64,000 nucleotides of DNA from Anagrus nilaparvatae (lineage: Eukaryota > Arthropoda > Insecta > Hymenoptera > Mymaridae), in assembly GCA_022575985.1 (NCBI GenBank), contig JAKSXM010000007.1, positions 71,547,001-71,611,000 of the forward strand, in the 5' to 3' direction. Numbering within the stretch: the stretch's first letter is position 1; the number at the start of each line of letters is the position of its first letter. This document shows positions 20,510 through 32,100 of this stretch, piece after piece. Both the position numbers and the translations under genes were made by a program. Below the pieces are notes generated by a model. The model saw only the letters and a program-made list of their open reading frames with translations, made no database searches and was not told the DNA's origin.

Positions 20510-21980
20510 AAAGTATTAAGCGCAGGCATAGCGCAGGGTTCAGTTCTGGGTCCTGATCTGTGGAATGCCTTTTACGACGGCTTGCTAAAGATTGAGCTCC
20601 CGGATGGATGCTCCATGATCGGATACGCGGATGACGTTGCTCTAACCATAACAGCTCGAGAGCCAGAGGACCAGCAGAATACCTTGGATGAGGCCATGCG
20701 CCTTATCAATAGCTGGATGTCGGATCACGGACTAAGACTGGCAGTCTCGAAAACGGAGATTGTCCTTCTGACCCGGAGAAGGGTTGATACCATATTCGGC
20801 ATCAGCTTTGATGACGGAGGTAATCCCCTTATGATCCAGACCAAACCATCGGTCAAATATTTGGGGGTCTTCTTGGATAACAAGTTGACCTACAATAGAC
20901 AATTCCAGCAGGCCTGTGAAAAGGCTGGCCGGGTGACAAAGTCCCTCTCGTGGCTAATGACGAACATCGGCGGTCCCAGATCTGAGAAGAGGAGGCTGTT
21001 GATGACGACAGTTAACTCCATCTTGCTCTACGGTGCAGAGGTGTGGGCGGACAATGTCCGCATAAAAAAGTACTGCAAGAAACTAAAGGCAGTACAGAGG
21101 CAGGGGGCACTTCGAATCGCTTGCTCGTACAAGACAGTATCAGAGCCAGCGATCCAGGTGGTGGCTCGGGTGATTCCCATCGACCTGCTTGCCTTGGAAA
21201 GGCAGGCGATCTACAACCGTGGGGAAGAAGAGCGCGACGTAGCTTCCGTTCGCGCTCGCTCTCGCACATTGGAATGTTGGCAGTATAGGTGGAATGGTGA
21301 CCCGAGGGGACGTTGGACGCACCGCCTTATCATCGATTTGGAAAGCTGGATGAACCGTGATCATGGAGAGGTAGACTTCTACCTCACACAGTTCCTAACT
21401 GGTCACGGTTATTTCCGCGATATGCTTTTCAAGTGGAGCAAGGTGACATCTCCGGAATGCTTGCATTGCCCGGGCGAGCTGGATACCGCTGAGCACACCT
21501 TTTTTGGGTGTCCTCGCTTCGCTGAAGGGCGACCGCCCTTCGATGAATGGAGGCCGGAAGTAGTCGTCCCGGAAATGCTGCGCAGTGCCGCTAACTGGTA
21601 CAGTGTGGCAGAGTACGTACGGGCGACACTGATTGGAAAAAAGGAGGAAGGTTTCCTCTCGTAGGAGAGTCTCCTCCTTTATCGACAGGGTATGGCGAAG
21701 AAATGCCTGGGCTGCATTGTTTCCGGACCGAAGTAATACCTAAACAGGGAGTCCCGGTCCGGATTCTATGACATTGTCATAAATGCATGGAGGGTGGGGA
21801 GTTTAGTGGGTATTGTAATTCCTCAATTGTGTATATCTGGGCAACCCCAGATACAAATTTGAGGTTGAGTCCCACATAACCATACAGTACGCGTGTATGG
21901 TATGCGTAAATGCATTCTCCTCGTCCTACGAAAAAGGCTCCTTCTTGAAGGGGCCCAAAAAAAAAAAAAAAAAAAAAAAA
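20510..21980 (+). mobile_element. 5'-truncated non-LTR retrotransposon (R1/Jockey-superfamily-like LINE) with poly-A
   Basis: The fragment ends in a run of about 23 A after a 3'UTR. It is flanked by an 11-bp direct repeat ATAAATTTTAT (20499-20509 and 21981-21991), the expected target-site duplication. Its composition is clearly more GC-rich than its surroundings, as expected of a recent arrival. It contains the end of a reverse transcriptase ORF (see CDS entry). A second, shorter copy of the same family is at 15917-16347. Confidence 0.92.
20519..21664 (+). CDS. Partial reverse transcriptase (palm/thumb and C-terminal zinc-like motif) of the LINE
   Basis: The open frame runs 381 codons from the truncation point to TAG. 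It begins inside the RT domain: the B motif region reads AQGSVLGPDLW and the catalytic motif C reads GYADDVA (YADD codons from 20624). A conserved segment DHGLRLAVSKTEIVLL follows, typical of R1/I-type non-LTR RTs. Near the C-terminus is a C-x2-C-x8-H-x4-C motif (CLHC...H...C), common at the end of these ORF2 proteins. The endonuclease domain and ORF1 are absent, so the copy cannot move itself. No frameshift or stop interrupts the remaining frame. Antisense open frames at 21012-21364 are shadows of this ORF. Confidence 0.93.
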   Translation, partial: SAGIAQGSVLGPDLWNAFYDGLLKIELPDGCSMIGYADDVALTITAREPEDQQNTLDEAMRLINSWMSDHGLRLAVSKTEIVLLTRRRVDTIFGISFDDGGNPLMIQTKPSVKYLGVFLDNKLTYNRQFQQACEKAGRVTKSLSWLMTNIGGPRSEKRRLLMTTVNSILLYGAEVWADNVRIKKYCKKLKAVQRQGALRIACSYKTVSEPAIQVVARVIPIDLLALERQAIYNRGEEERDVASVRARSRTLECWQYRWNGDPRGRWTHRLIIDLESWMNRDHGEVDFYLTQFLTGHGYFRDMLFKWSKVTSPECLHCPGELDTAEHTFFGCPRFAEGRPPFDEWRPEVVVPEMLRSAANWYSVAEYVRATLIGKKEEGFLS

Positions 21981-24108
21981 ATAAATTTTATTAACGAATA
22001 AGAAAACTAAATATGTACAAAATGCCGTATAACGAGCGCCAGGCAATTTATTCTAAAAATTGCCAAAATTGCCAAAATTAATTTAAGTTGAAACCCGTAT
22101 TTATCCATTTAAAATTGCCCGTAAATAAAAGTCATGAGACAACTCGGGTCGTCTTTCCGCGATATAAACATATACAAAATTGCCTAAAAATCTGCCAAAT
22201 ACTAAATATAAAATAAACTTAAATAATATAAAATGACTTACAATAATAATCTATACAAAACTAATGAGAGAGAGAGAGCGAGAGAATACGCATGCTTGAT
22301 GTTGATGTTGATGATGATGCCGGCTTCGTCTACCTCCCCTTCTTATTGTCAGATTCTTGGAATTATACACAAAATGGACTCCAAGATATAATAATTAAAT
22401 ATGTAATTTCACCAATTAATAATATGTTTTTATAGTCACTGATAATTAACACATTCACTGTACATAAATAAATATATTTAAATATATTAAACTTATCAGC
22501 ACTATAATATGCCTCAATTTCACTGTTCATAATTATATAGAATATGCCCAAAATTTACCTAAATTAAAATACCACTTAATAGATTATTACTTAGCCATAA
22601 ATAATTATTTTAAATAATTAATAATAATTCATTTTATTCAGAAGATGTGTGTTATAGCGTCTTTACAGAAGTCACGTAATGGCGGACTATTAGTTTTACT
22701 ATTCTGTAAGCGCGCACTGCATCAAAACTTAATACTTAAAACGTTTAACAATAAGTTATTACACTTTCATAATAAGGCAATATCAATTAAACACTGTTAT
22801 TAATAATTAAATTTGCTTGAATTAAGCTATCCACCATTGTGGTAAATAATAAAATAAGACACGGTGCATAAAATGTGACCGGCCTGTACCGACGCCAAGA
22901 TGGCAATGCCCATTGGGATCTCTTCCGTCCACAATGCCCTGGGCCATACGCGCACGCATTTCTTCACTCTCTCTATCTCTTTCTTTTCTCTCGTTTCTCT
23001 CTCGTTTCTCTCTTTATTTAAAATTTTACATATAAAATGATAATAATAATAATGCCTTATATTTTAAATATATTCAATAATAATAATTTGCTTTAAAATA
23101 ATTTACAAAGTGACGGCCCCCGTCACATAAGATCATCGAATTTGAAGAAAAAATTAAAAAAAAAAAGTTTGTTATAAAATTAAATAAGGTCTTGTATCAT
23201 TTGATATTTATAAATTTTTATTTTTATAACCTTAAAATTTTTTTTATTAAAATCAAAAATAAGTTTGTCAGTTCATTAAATTTTCTAAAGATTTAATTTC
23301 AATTTTAATTTAATATATTTAAAAAATAAATTGTTAACGGTTTTTCATTCTTTATTTATGAATTTTTAGCGAAAAATTGCGAAAATTACCCTCTAAAAAG
23401 GGTGTTTTTCATAGATTTAGGGGTGTTTAACACATTTTTATGTTCTGGGACCATGATTTTTGAAACCAGCAACTAAAAAAACGTACCCTTGGGCATAATT
23501 TAAGACTTTTAAAAAAATTTTGTGCAACTGTTGTGAGTCGCCTTCGTTTTTCAATTTTGAAAAAGCTACTAGCGACTTGAGCGACCTAAAACGTCACCAA
23601 ATGGGCTGAAATTTGCCATGGTATCTTGGTATGATGTATACAATAACATACTCCATGAAGAGCTAATTTCAAGCACTTTTTTTTTTATTTGAATAACCCT
23701 AATATATATATATATATATATAACGACGACGTCTATAAATTTATACTCTTCTTCATCATCAGCATTTATAAATTTTGCAAAATTTACGGGAAAATTTTGT
23801 TTCTTATATATATTAATGTTATGTTAGATATAAAAAGCTTTTACTCTTTTTTATTATTTAACCATGAAGTATAAGGTCGTGTTTATTATATGTATTAAGA
23901 GTGTTTACAAGGTCATTAGTCAAATTATTGTTAATATTATTGTTAAAAATTAAAATTTTTTTAATGAACTAAATAAAATACATAAAATTTTTATTACATT
24001 TATATATAAATATAATCGTATAATGTGCAAAAAATTTACTTATAACTTTTTTAATATAATAAAATTTTAGAAATTATGAATCATCGATAAAATTTAAATA
24101 TCCGAATT

Positions 24109-24850
24109 ATAGTCTAGAAGTTGTATATGTAGATGCATGCACTTTTTTTCTAATGTTTGTGCAAGGCTGCTCATATGTAATAGGTAAGTTTTTCGATACA
24201 CTGATTTAAAATTTTTAGGTTTCGACCCCGAGAAAACAGCTCTAATACCGAAAAACTTTATTTTTCGGTCAAATTTGAAGGTTATTTTGACATATTTCAT
24301 AAGAAACGTTTCTAATTGTCCTTAAAACGATAAGTAATATGTTTTTGAGGTCACTGAACAAAATTATTTAGGTGCCGACCCCGAAAACTTTATTTTCCCG
24401 ATTTTTGCGTTTTTTCCTATATATTACATAAGATATTTATCTAATACGCATAAAAATGACTGGGTTAATGTTTTTTGGGTCACTGATTTCAAACTTTTAG
24501 GTCCTGACTTCAAAAAATTACCTAATATCGAAAAACCTTATCTTTTGGTCAATTTTGAAGGTTATTTTAACTTCTTTGAGAAGAAACATTTCAAATGATC
24601 TTTAATATGTTTTTTAGACCATTACCTTTTGGACAATTAAAAACGTCTCTTATAAAATATGTCCAAATAACCTTCAAAATTTATAGAAAAATACAGTTTT
24701 TTTATTATTAGGGCTGTTTTCTTGGGGTCGTGAACTAATAATTTGAAATCAGCGTATCGAAAAACTTACCTATCACATAATATATGAGTAGCCTTGCAGA
24801 AAACATAGAAAAAAATTGCATGCATCTTAAATGTACGGCTTCTAGACTAT
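24109..24850. mobile_element. Foldback element with ~220-bp arms and internal tandem repeats
   Basis: The ends are marked by CTAGAAG on the left and CTTCTAG on the right, with arms at about 24109-24330 and 24630-24850. Within and between them, a unit of roughly 150 bp (containing GGTCACTGA, then TTTTAGGT, then GAAGGTTATTTT) is repeated in direct orientation about three times. Confidence 0.75.
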
Positions 24851-24999
24851 TAATTATTTAATAAAAAATAAAAATTAATTATTTATTATTAATTAATAAT
24901 TATTTTTAGAAAAGTTGGCTATCATTCGAATATTTATTTCCGGTTATAATAACATTTAGCTATTATGCGAATGATTATTATTATGCATTCAATAATCTC

Positions 25000-26185
25000 A
25001 TCATTCACGTGATCAATAAATTTTATAACTGTTATTATTATTATTTATGTAATCAATTTTTTAAATATAGAATTATTTTTATGACATTAAATTTTGCGTA
25101 TATTGATACCTGCACGTATATCAATTTAAAGTAAATAATAAGTTATTTGTATATGGGTTGATCCATCTTATTAAATAATGTTAATGCAATATTCAGGGTT
25201 AATTCAAATATTTTTTTTACATTTTTAGCTATTTTGATTTCTGAACAACTAGAAGTAAATTTACGTGTTTAGATTTTTAAAAATGCTGCTTAAATTATCA
25301 TAAAAAAGTTTTTTTTTAAAGAGTTCAATAAGAAAGTTTCTTTGAAATTTAATTTTTTAGCCACCGGTTTGGTCTTATTAGCACATGCGCTTAATCTTTA
25401 ATCATCTATGAAATTTTTACTTCGACGCTGAAAAATAAATTACTACTCAAAAGTCAAAAAAACTAAAAGATGTTAATTAATATTAATCTTTTCTTCCACA
25501 ATTTGTCAAAAATATTTTTTATCAACTTTAATTTACAAGATATGTGCGCTAGGGGCCTTGAAGTTAATAATTCGGTGCTCCAGAAGCTCGCGTTCCCCGA
25601 TCATAGGCCTAAACTTGCACAGTAAGTTTTGTATACTTAGGATGGATTAATCAGTATATTGTTTATAAATAGAAAATTAATTATCGTAGCCAAAAATAAT
25701 AATAAAAAAGTGTATTATTTTTTGCTATTGATACGTTAGATATTTTTTAAAATGAATTTATTTAATTAGCTTTGTTTATTTCCGTTTTTTAAGTTGATGA
25801 TTAATTTCGTTATTATTACACTGTAAAAAGTAATTCCTCGAGAAAAAAAATTATTCCAACTCATTTAATCTTTGTATAAAAATTAATCTGATATTATCGG
25901 AAAACTACCAAGAATTTCATGAGCAGTAAAATAAATAAATTAAATTAAGAATTTCCTATTTGATAAAATCAGTGGAATTTATAAGTAATTATCATGCTTA
26001 TAGTTTCTTTTTAGTATGCGTTATAGTGAATCTTATATCTTTCCCCTTCTTGTCTTTTAAAATAGATATAATTAATTTAGTGATATCAAGAAAATAATAG
26101 ATTTAATTCAGTTATTAACTTCAACTAACTAGCATTAAAATCTATTAAAATTTTGCCTAGAAACTTTTTATATATAGTAAATAAA
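25000..26185 (+). promoter_or_regulatory. Upstream region of esterase A, with a block conserved in esterase B
   Basis: From about 26000 to the ATG the sequence is recognisably the same as 38375-38533 before esterase B (TTTAGTATGCGTTATAGTGA versus TTTAGTATCCGTTACAGTGA, and CCTAGAAACTTTTTATATA just before both ATGs). This is shared 5'UTR and proximal promoter. The rest (25000-25800) shows nothing specific. Confidence 0.55.
25817..25838 (+). mobile_element. Isolated terminus resembling MITE family M
   Basis: TACACTGTAAAAAGTAATTC matches the family end, but no matching right end was seen nearby. It may be a truncated copy, 350 bp upstream of esterase A. Confidence 0.5.
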
Positions 26186-29100
26186 ATGTATTTTCCAATA
26201 GTCTTATTGGCGCTAGGGCCAATATTTATCAATTTTTTTTCAAATTTCGTCAATGCCGATTCTCCAAGAGTTAGCATAAAAAATGGGACGCTAGAAGGCA
26301 TTTTTATGAAAAGTAGAAAAGGAAGAACATTCTTTGGATTTAAAGGAATACCTTATGCTGAACCGCCATTGGGAAAACTTAGGTTTATGGTAATAACTTA
26401 TATAAAACATTAATGATGTTGTTCAAAATTATTAAAAATAAATTTTGAATGCATTATTTTAATATCTGCTTTAAAATTATTCGGACTTATTTTTATTAGT
26501 TTAGAGAAAAAATATATTTTCTAAGATAATAAACAAATTAATGAAATACTTAGCCTCCAAAACCATCGACTTCTTGGTCAGGAATTCGTTCTGCAAAAAA
26601 CGATGCTAACATGTGTACTCAAAGAAATATTTTCCGGCATCAAGAAGAAATCATTGGCGACGAAGATTGCTTATACCTGAATGTTTATACACCAAAACTT
26701 CCAAATAATAAAAATAACAATGATCGAGAGGAAAATTACCCTGTTATGATCTGGATCCATGGTGGTGGCTGGGTTGCTGGATCGGGGGATTCAGAATCTT
26801 ATGGACCCAAATTTCTTTTAGATCATAATGTTACCCTTGTAACTTTAAATTACAGGTAAATTCGATTAAGGCTATATTTTTATAAATTTGTGCAAAAATC
26901 TTGTTTAATTTTTTTTAAATAAGTTTTGAGATCTAAAAAAATTTTTTTTAATATTAAAATTTTAGTATTATTCTTTTTTGTATGTTAGAAAAGTCAAAAG
27001 CAATGAAAAATCCGGAAGCATTATTTTAACAGATATATTGTAATTTTAAATAGAAAACTTTTATTTTAGATTAGGGCCCCTTGGATTCTTAAGTACCGAA
27101 GATCAAATAATTCTAGGTAATCAGGGACTGAAAGATCAAGCTCAAGCAATTAGGTGGGTACATGAAAATATCCATAAATTTGGTGGCGATCCCAATAGAG
27201 TCACCTTGTTCGGCGAAAGTGCTGGTGGTGCTAGTGTCCATTATCACGTCATAAGCCCATTGTCTAGAGGTGCGTTTAGTAATTAAATATTGTCTTACAG
27301 ATTTTAACATTTGGTAAAAAAATGACTATTTTAGGATTATTTCATCGTGGAATCTCTCAAAGTGGTTTAGCAAACTGTCCATGGGCATTTGGAAGACCTG
27401 GACAAGCAAAACAAAAGGCGCAAAGAGTTGCCGAATTATTAAATTGTCCTAAAAAAGATTCAAAAAAACTTTTGGAATGTTTAAGAACCAAAGATGCCAA
27501 AGATATTATTGGACTTGACCGTGAATTTCAGGTAAATTTTAAAATTTTATGATTCCGTGCTTTTAAAAAATTTTTTTGTAAAATTATAATGACTTTTAAT
27601 ATTAAAATTACAATTTTGGATAAAAATTTTTATTTCAATAATTTTTCGTAAAGTTGTAATGATTTTAAATATTAAAATTATAATTTTTGATAAAAATTAT
27701 TATTACAATAATTAACAGGGTCTTCAAATAATGCATAATTTATATATATTTTTTAATTCCATGATAAGATATAAGATAAGATTACAATATAATAATGATA
27801 AGACATATTTTTCTCTGCAATTGACAAAAAACTTATATGTATAACTGTTATGTGTAAACACAAACTAAATGAATGGAAAATATTTACTACAGCTGAGGGC
27901 TAGGTATAATGCATAAATGTCGCGCAATATTACAATACAATTTGCTATTTTTAGATACTTTTTAATATCACCTTCACTAGATGTTAAGTTTCTAAACCCA
28001 AATTATTCTGATTCCCTTATTCCGTACTAACCTAAGCCCCTAATTCGAAATCTTAATTGACCCTTCCCCACCTCTTGATTTTTGCATTCCCAGGGTACCT
28101 CTTCATATAAACATGTTCCATGTTAAAATATAATTTAATTTAAGGTTCTTCACCAGACAATTAAAATTACGGTATTTTGACAGATCATTTTTCGTGGTAG
28201 CTTAAATAAAAAAAAAAGTACGACAACGTCGCACAATGTTTGTAGGCGAGCGATTTTATTTACATGATTATTATTATAATATTATGCGTGCATTTTAAAC
28301 GTCGACATTGTCACCTTAAAATTTTCATCGGTTTTTTATTTTTTCTAATTAAAATATGTTTTATACGAAAACCACAATTTATTTAAAAATCGAATAGAAG
28401 TTTCTTCAACAATTAATTTACTTGGTGCATTTTTTTAAAAAAAAATCTATTGTTCAGTTTCGGCGTTGACAGTAAATAAAAATCTCAAACCCGTGTTTTT
28501 TTACTCGGCTCCTATGGTTGCAATGTATAAGAATTCAACTTTGGACCTTTGTGTCTCCTAAACGAAAACCACAATTTTCTTAAAATTTTATTTTTATGTG
28601 TATTATTATAATATAAAGCCCCTATAAAAATTTTAGCGATTTCTATTGTCGTCTAAATTACTGGTGAACTACCTTAAAATGTATAATTGCAAATTTAAAA
28701 AAAATTAAAAAAAAAATATTTTAACTAATTATATTTAAATAATTATATTTATCTGATTCTATGAAAATTTATTAAATTTGTTTAGAAATTCGATTACTGC
28801 CCAGTAATTCCATTTAGACCAGTTATTGAACCAGACCACCCAGGAGCATTTATAAAAGAAGATCCAGTTATTTCTATAAAAAAAGGAGAATATCAGGATA
28901 TTAATTGGATGACTGGTATAACATCAGAAGATGGAGCAATTAAAACAGCAGGTAATTGCTAAAAGTTTTTATATACTAAAAAAATTTTTCAGTTTCGTAA
29001 AAAAAAAATTTAAAACATAACATTACAATATCTGTTTGTTCCATTTGAAACAGAAGGGGGAGAGGATTTGAAACCAGGGCGCAAATCGGAAAAAGGTCTC

Positions 29101-32100
29101 ATATCAGTTTTTGGGTCACTCAATCTGAATCCTGCAAGGAGCGGTCCATTTAGCGCGCACCAAATGTGTGCCAGTTGTGCGCCATGAGTGCGCATAGTGT
29201 GCGCCAAAAAAATGGCGTACTCCTAAGAAAATTTTTATAACTGATACAGGGTGTGTTTAAAAGTTAATAGATAATTTATTAAAACCTATATTTAACCTTA
29301 CCAGATATTTAGATTTTGCAAAATGAGTATACTTGTCAATTAAATCTATAAATTCTAATCAATTTTAGCGACAAATTTTTATGAAGTAAAATTATAATTT
29401 TATTTTTTCGGAATCGAAGATTTTTTTCAAAATACGTTTTTTATACTTTCTTATATGTCTTCGGTGTCACTAAACTCGAAAATGAGCATCCCAGTATCCA
29501 GAAATGCCTTGAAACCCTTAAAATACAATAAACATCCCTTTTTTACCAACACTATTTTTGGATTATATAGCAAAAATCGTATATACAATACGAGACATCT
29601 GGACATCAATATGGAGCATCTGGATCGTAAATTACAATTTATAGTTATAGATGTCCTAAAGATATTTGAAAAGTACCCAAAACTTCTTCTGTTTATTCAA
29701 ACGCGCCTTTTGGACCGAGAAACGCAGAGCACAATTCTATAACAATTTTATAAGATAGGGTTTCTAGGTGATTTTGCAAATAACGCTGTCATATTGCAAA
29801 TCTACCAAAATACCACTATTTGGTCTTATTTTTTTTTGTATATGTTCTACTTTTCATTCCCCATAAACCGAAATTTTTTATCACTGATTCTCTCATCGCT
29901 ATGGTTAGTAAATCAAATGTCCATTTTTTGCCAAAATGACCAATTTTAAAATTGCTGTTAAAATTGTAATTTTTGAAGAAATAAGTCTTACAGGTCTCCA
30001 ACATTTTGTTCTAGTTTAAAGTCTCCAAAAATTTTTTACTCATCTATTTTGCTTTAGACCTTTGCGATATATGTTTCGACAACGATAGCGATAAAATATG
30101 ATTTGTTTTAAAAAAACTTTAAATTTAGATTTTAAACTTTTCAAAATTATCATATCTGTTAAACAATCAACCAAAAAGGAATGGCTAAAAATTTTTTCAA
30201 AACTTAGAACTTGTACAAAATTTTTGAGACCTTTACAATTCAATTTCATCAAAAATTACAATTTTAAAAGCAATTTAGAAATTGGTAATTTTTAGCGAAA
30301 AATGGACATTTGATTTACTAACAATAGCGTTGAGAAAATCAGTGATAAAAAATTGCGGTTTACGAAGAATGAAAGGTAGAACTTATAAAAAAAAAAAATA
30401 AGACCAAATAGTAGTATTTTGGTAGATTTGCAATATGACAGCGTTATTTGGAAAATCATCTAGAAACCCACTGTTATAGAATTACGCCCTGCATTTCTCG
30501 GTCTAAAAGGCGCGTTGGAATAAACGGAAAGAATTTTGGGTACTTTTCAAATATCTTTTGGTCATCTATAACTATAAATTGTAATTTCCGATCCAGATGT
30601 TCCGATTATATACGATTTTAAACCAACAATTGTTGGTAAAAAAGGTGTGTTTTTTGTGTTTCATGGGTTTTTAAGGCGTTTTTAAGGCATTTTCGGACAC
30701 TGGCATGCTCATTTTCGAGTTTAGTGACACCGAAAACATATAAGAAAGTATAAAAAAGGAATTTTGAAAAAAATTTCGTTCCCCGAAAAAGAAAATTTTA
30801 ATTTTACTTCGTAAAAATTTGTCGCTAAAATTGATTAGAATTTACAGTTTTAATTAACAAGTATAATCATTTCGCAAAATCTAAATATCTTGTAAGGTTA
30901 AATATAGGTTCTTATCAATTAATTATTAACCTTCAAGTACACCTAGCATCAGTAATAAAAATTTTCTTAGGAGTGCACCATTTTTTTGGCGCACACTAGG
31001 CTCACATGAGGCGCACCCGTAGCACACATTGAGTGTGCGCTAAGTGGACCACCCCACACTGATTCAGAAAAAAAAAGCGGCAAAAAATTAGCTTCAAGCG
31101 AGGTTTTAATGAATTTTGATGTGGTTTCCGGCATTCAGTTCCTAAAAATGTGTATTTACGAAAAGTATGACAAGAATTTCTAATTATTTAAATTTTCACC
31201 CCTTAAGTACTTAAAACTACCCCTAAAAAAAGAGTTTTTTTATAACATTCATTTTTTGCAAAGTTTAGTTGCCAATCACTTTTATAACTTTTATAAACAT
31301 TAAAAATTGTGAATTTTCATGAATTTAAAGTAGATGAAAAAAAACTGCCCCTATTAAAACCAAAAGTACCTCTGAAACAACCTCAAAGAAATTGAGTTGC
31401 ACATGCATATAAGCCTTAGAATTTTAAGGGTAGTTTCAGAGGTTCTTTGGGTTTTAATAGGGGCGGTTTTTATTCTTCTACTTTAAATTCATGAAAATTC
31501 ACAATTTTTAATGTTTATAAAAGTTATAAAAGTGATTGGCAACTAATTTTTGCAAAAAATGAATGTTATAAAAAACACTTTTTTAGGGGTAGTTTTAAGT
31601 ACTTAGGGGGTAAAAATTCAAATAATCAGAAATTCTTGTCATACTTTTCGGTAAATACACATTTTTAGGAACTGAATGCCGCAAACCGCATCAAAATTCA
31701 TTAAAACCTCGCTTGAACCTAATTTTGTTCCGCTTTTTTTTTCTGAATCAGTGTGCGCTCCTTGGAACCCAGGTTCAAAAGTAATTGCAAAGTAAGAAAA
31801 CACCCTGAGATAAGTAAAAAATACCCCTTTTTAATAGTTTTCTAAAATATTTCGAAAGTAGACCTAAAATTATCTGATTACATTTTTTGAAAATAATATA
31901 AGAAAATATTTAAATTTAATCAGCATAAATCAAATTATGCTAAAAGTTCAAACTATAGGGGCAAAAAATACCCCTAAATAAAAATAAAAATTATTATAAC
32001 ATGAAAATTGATTCATTCTTTTTTTTATGTTTAAGTTTTAGCAACGGTTTTTTCGTATTTTGACCATTATCATAATTTATTACCCCCCTTTTCCTTCTTA

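Larger units (their letters stand above)
20408..23127. mobile_element. Possible solo LTR (TGTGA...TCACA) interrupted by the LINE
   Basis: The left edge TGTGATGG and right edge CCGTCACA form the short inverted ends usual for an LTR. The flanking bases TAAG occur on both sides (20404-20407 and 23128-23131), as a 4-bp target duplication would. Removing the LINE leaves about 1.24 kb, a plausible LTR size. No gag, pol or primer-binding site is present, so this is tentative. Confidence 0.4.
19118..23702. mobile_element. 4.6-kb DNA element with 368-bp terminal inverted repeats, nested with other elements
   Basis: The arms 19118-19485 and 23335-23702 are reverse complements with scattered mismatches and equal length. 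The outer ends read TTAGGGTGATTC and its counterpart TTAGGGTTATTC, and both abut (TA)n tracts, so it was inserted in a TA microsatellite or at a TA site. No transposase frame is visible. The interior holds a palindrome (19558-19985) and the LTR-like remnant with its LINE. Matching short open frames inside the two arms are by-products of the repeat. Confidence 0.85.

Noticed and set aside
21012..21364. Open frames antisense to the reverse transcriptase
   Set aside because: They are shadows of the GC-rich RT coding frame on the other strand.
29455..29742. 95-residue open frame in intron 5 of esterase A
   Set aside because: It lies in one arm of the palindrome, the other arm does not preserve it, and no motif is recognisable.
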